In this document: one piece after another, positions 6,327 through 7,179 of the stretch
How the letters are laid out: every line of letters starts with the position of its first letter
Numbering within the stretch: the first letter of the stretch is position 1
From: Clostridiales bacterium
GTDB taxonomy: Bacteria; Bacillota; Clostridia; Lachnospirales; WRAX01
Direction of reading: 5' to 3'
NCBI GenBank assembly: GCA_031277155.1
Contig: JAITMW010000033.1
Location: 1 to 7,179, forward strand
DNA: 7,179 nt
Notes under the pieces: model-generated
Databases searched by the model: none
Told to the model about the DNA's origin: nothing
Seen by the model: the letters and a program-made list of their open reading frames with translations, nothing else
Translations under genes and position numbers: made by a program

Positions 6327-6608
6327 CTAAAAGATTTTGCCGACTATCCCCTTGTCCTTACACTGCCGCAAATAAAATTTATATCGCATGTTTACGGCGT
6401 TCATTTCATAAATATAGCTGTCTATCAGCACCGGGTCCGTCACCAAATCCAGGGAGCTGTAAATGGAGTCCAAATCCTTTTTTAGCTGCGCCAGCGCCGC
6501 CAAAATGATAACATCCTCGCCGCTTTGCTCACTTTTATTTTTGGCCGTCGGCCTTAGCTTTTTTTTGGGCTTGTCTGCTGCAACAAAGTCATATGTTTGT
6601 GCGCTCAT
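6327..6608 (-). CDS. yaaL: YaaL-like DUF2508 family protein
   Basis: A 93-residue soluble protein of unknown biochemical function. A lysine-rich N-terminal stretch (13-25, with K13, K15-K17, K23, K25) is followed by the conserved helical DUF2508 region at about 32-87. The diagnostic part is LVTDPVLIDSYIYEMNAVNM followed directly by RYKFYLR, which fits the family pattern DPxLIDxxIYExxAxxxRY. B. subtilis yaaL lies directly before bofA near recR, and the same order is kept here. The start chosen is the ATG at 6606-6608, because GGAGGG (6615-6620) lies six bases upstream; the frame extends to a TTG at 6660-6662, but only across the promoter-like gap and without a good binding site. It leads the probable yaaL, bofA, rhomboid, EamA operon, 31 bases before bofA. 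Confidence 0.83.
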   Translation of the reverse strand: MSAQTYDFVAADKPKKKLRPTAKNKSEQSGEDVIILAALAQLKKDLDSIYSSLDLVTDPVLIDSYIYEMNAVNMRYKFYLRQCKDKGIVGKIF

Positions 6609-6634
6609 GCTTTTCCCTCCTACATTATACATGC

Positions 6635-6662
6635 TATATAAAATATAGTCAGGAATTTTCAA
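6635..6662 (-). promoter_or_regulatory. Candidate promoter before yaaL
   Basis: On the minus strand TTGAAA (6657-6662) and TATATA (6635-6640) are 16 bases apart, in the 79-base gap after plsY. Transcription would start near 6628, upstream of the yaaL binding site. A competing pair, CTGACT (6647-6652) and a perfect TATAAT (6624-6629) at 17 bases, would start inside the Shine-Dalgarno and is harder to reconcile with translation. The 15-base palindrome at 6634-6648 (CTATAT, AAA, ATATAG) overlaps these elements. Read-through from plsY is also possible. Confidence 0.4.
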
Positions 6663-6687
6663 TTATATTCCAAATTTCCAATTTTTG

Positions 6688-7179
6688 CTATTTTTGGCGC
6701 CTCTTAATGAAAAATTTGCTCTCCTCGCCCTTAATCAGCCTGCCGATATTCTTCCGATGCGTAAAATATCCCAGCGCGGCAATGACCCACACCACAATTA
6801 TAATGGGCATTTCGTCAAAAATCACCGTGGTCGCCACCGCAAAGACCAAAAGCCCAAGCAGCGACGCCAGCGACATATATTTCACAGTCACAAGCATAAC
6901 AATACCCACGCCCGCCGCAATGGCCAATACCCGCCAATCAAACATCAGCGCCAGCCCCAGCGTGCTTGCAATGCCCTTGCCGCCGCGAAACTTAAGGTAA
7001 AACGGGAAGTTGTGCCCCAGTATGACCCCAAGCCCCGTCAGCAGCCCCGGCAGATATTCTATGCCCACCATGCCATAAACGCGGCCATGAAACACATAAT
7101 TAGCCAGCATGATGGCCGCCACGGCCTTGGCCACATCCAAAAGCAGCACCAGTCCCCCGGCCTTTGCCCCCATCACCCG
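6688..7179 (-). CDS. plsY: Glycerol-3-phosphate acyltransferase PlsY, 5' end outside window
   Basis: The last 163 residues of PlsY, the integral membrane enzyme that moves an acyl group from acyl-phosphate to sn-glycerol-3-phosphate to make lysophosphatidate, the first step of phospholipid synthesis in most bacteria. From the edge it reads RVMGAKAGGLVLLLDVAKA, the segment that normally follows the first glycine-rich catalytic loop (GSGNxGxTN), so roughly 40-50 N-terminal residues are missing. Visible signatures are LGHNFPFYLKFRGGKGIAST at 54-73, the loop with the phosphate-binding GGKG, and THRKNIGRLIKGEES at 140-154 near the C-terminus, with hydrophobic helices between. The tail is basic (FFIKRRQK). 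The GTG or ATG at 7171-7176 is internal, not a start. yaaL begins 79 bases after the TAG stop, and no clear terminator is seen between them. Confidence 0.95.
   Translation of the reverse strand, partial: RVMGAKAGGLVLLLDVAKAVAAIMLANYVFHGRVYGMVGIEYLPGLLTGLGVILGHNFPFYLKFRGGKGIASTLGLALMFDWRVLAIAAGVGIVMLVTVKYMSLASLLGLLVFAVATTVIFDEMPIIIVVWVIAALGYFTHRKNIGRLIKGEESKFFIKRRQK

Noticed and set aside
6634..6648. CTATAT-AAA-ATATAG palindrome as an intrinsic terminator for plsY
   Set aside because: The stem is almost all A-T with no U-tract after it, so it would be too weak to terminate. It may be only AT-rich promoter DNA.
6609..6662. TTG start adding 18 residues to YaaL
   Set aside because: It crosses the promoter-like gap, lacks a binding site and has no family similarity; the ATG at 6606-6608 has GGAGGG.

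Overview
The window looks like a chromosomal segment from an anaerobic Bacillota, most likely Clostridia. The support is a clostridial-type 2[4Fe-4S] ferredoxin, sigma-A-like promoters, G-rich ribosome binding sites, and a plsY, yaaL, bofA gene run in which the yaaL-bofA pair matches the order known from Bacillus and related spore formers. Coding DNA is GC-moderate with many GCC, GGC and ATA codons. The 450-base gap before the ferredoxin is AT-rich apart from a repeat element. I see no tRNA, rRNA, CRISPR array, insertion sequence or phage gene.

Left edge (1-632): the 5' end of a signal-peptide protein gene on the minus strand, cut by the window edge, diverges from a plus-strand ferredoxin gene. 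Between them are a composite inverted repeat of the widespread family whose translation reads CHPERSEG, a strong promoter, and a 10-bp-stem dyad at the expected transcription start of the ferredoxin.

Plus strand (633-4001): the ferredoxin is followed by a hairpin terminator and then by a 1034-residue membrane glycosyltransferase. That protein joins a Gpi18-like GT-C module, an extracytoplasmic discoidin-like domain and a complete protein O-mannosyltransferase (GT39) module. It is the most unusual gene here and suggests mannosylation of exported proteins or wall polymers from polyprenyl-phosphate sugars.

Minus strand (3962-7179, read right to left): plsY (partial, acyl-phosphate-dependent phospholipid synthesis), yaaL (DUF2508), a bofA-family gene, a rhomboid protease and an EamA transporter. 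Gaps are 79, 31, 27 and 15 bases, so the last four are probably one operon. Four of the five products are membrane proteins. BofA in sporulators restrains an intramembrane protease, so its position directly before a rhomboid gene is suggestive. The EamA gene ends inside the 3' end of the glycosyltransferase gene, giving a 40-base convergent overlap.

No clearly new system is proven. The best candidates are the fused double glycosyltransferase and the bofA-rhomboid pairing, with smaller regulatory points around the repeat and the ferredoxin leader.
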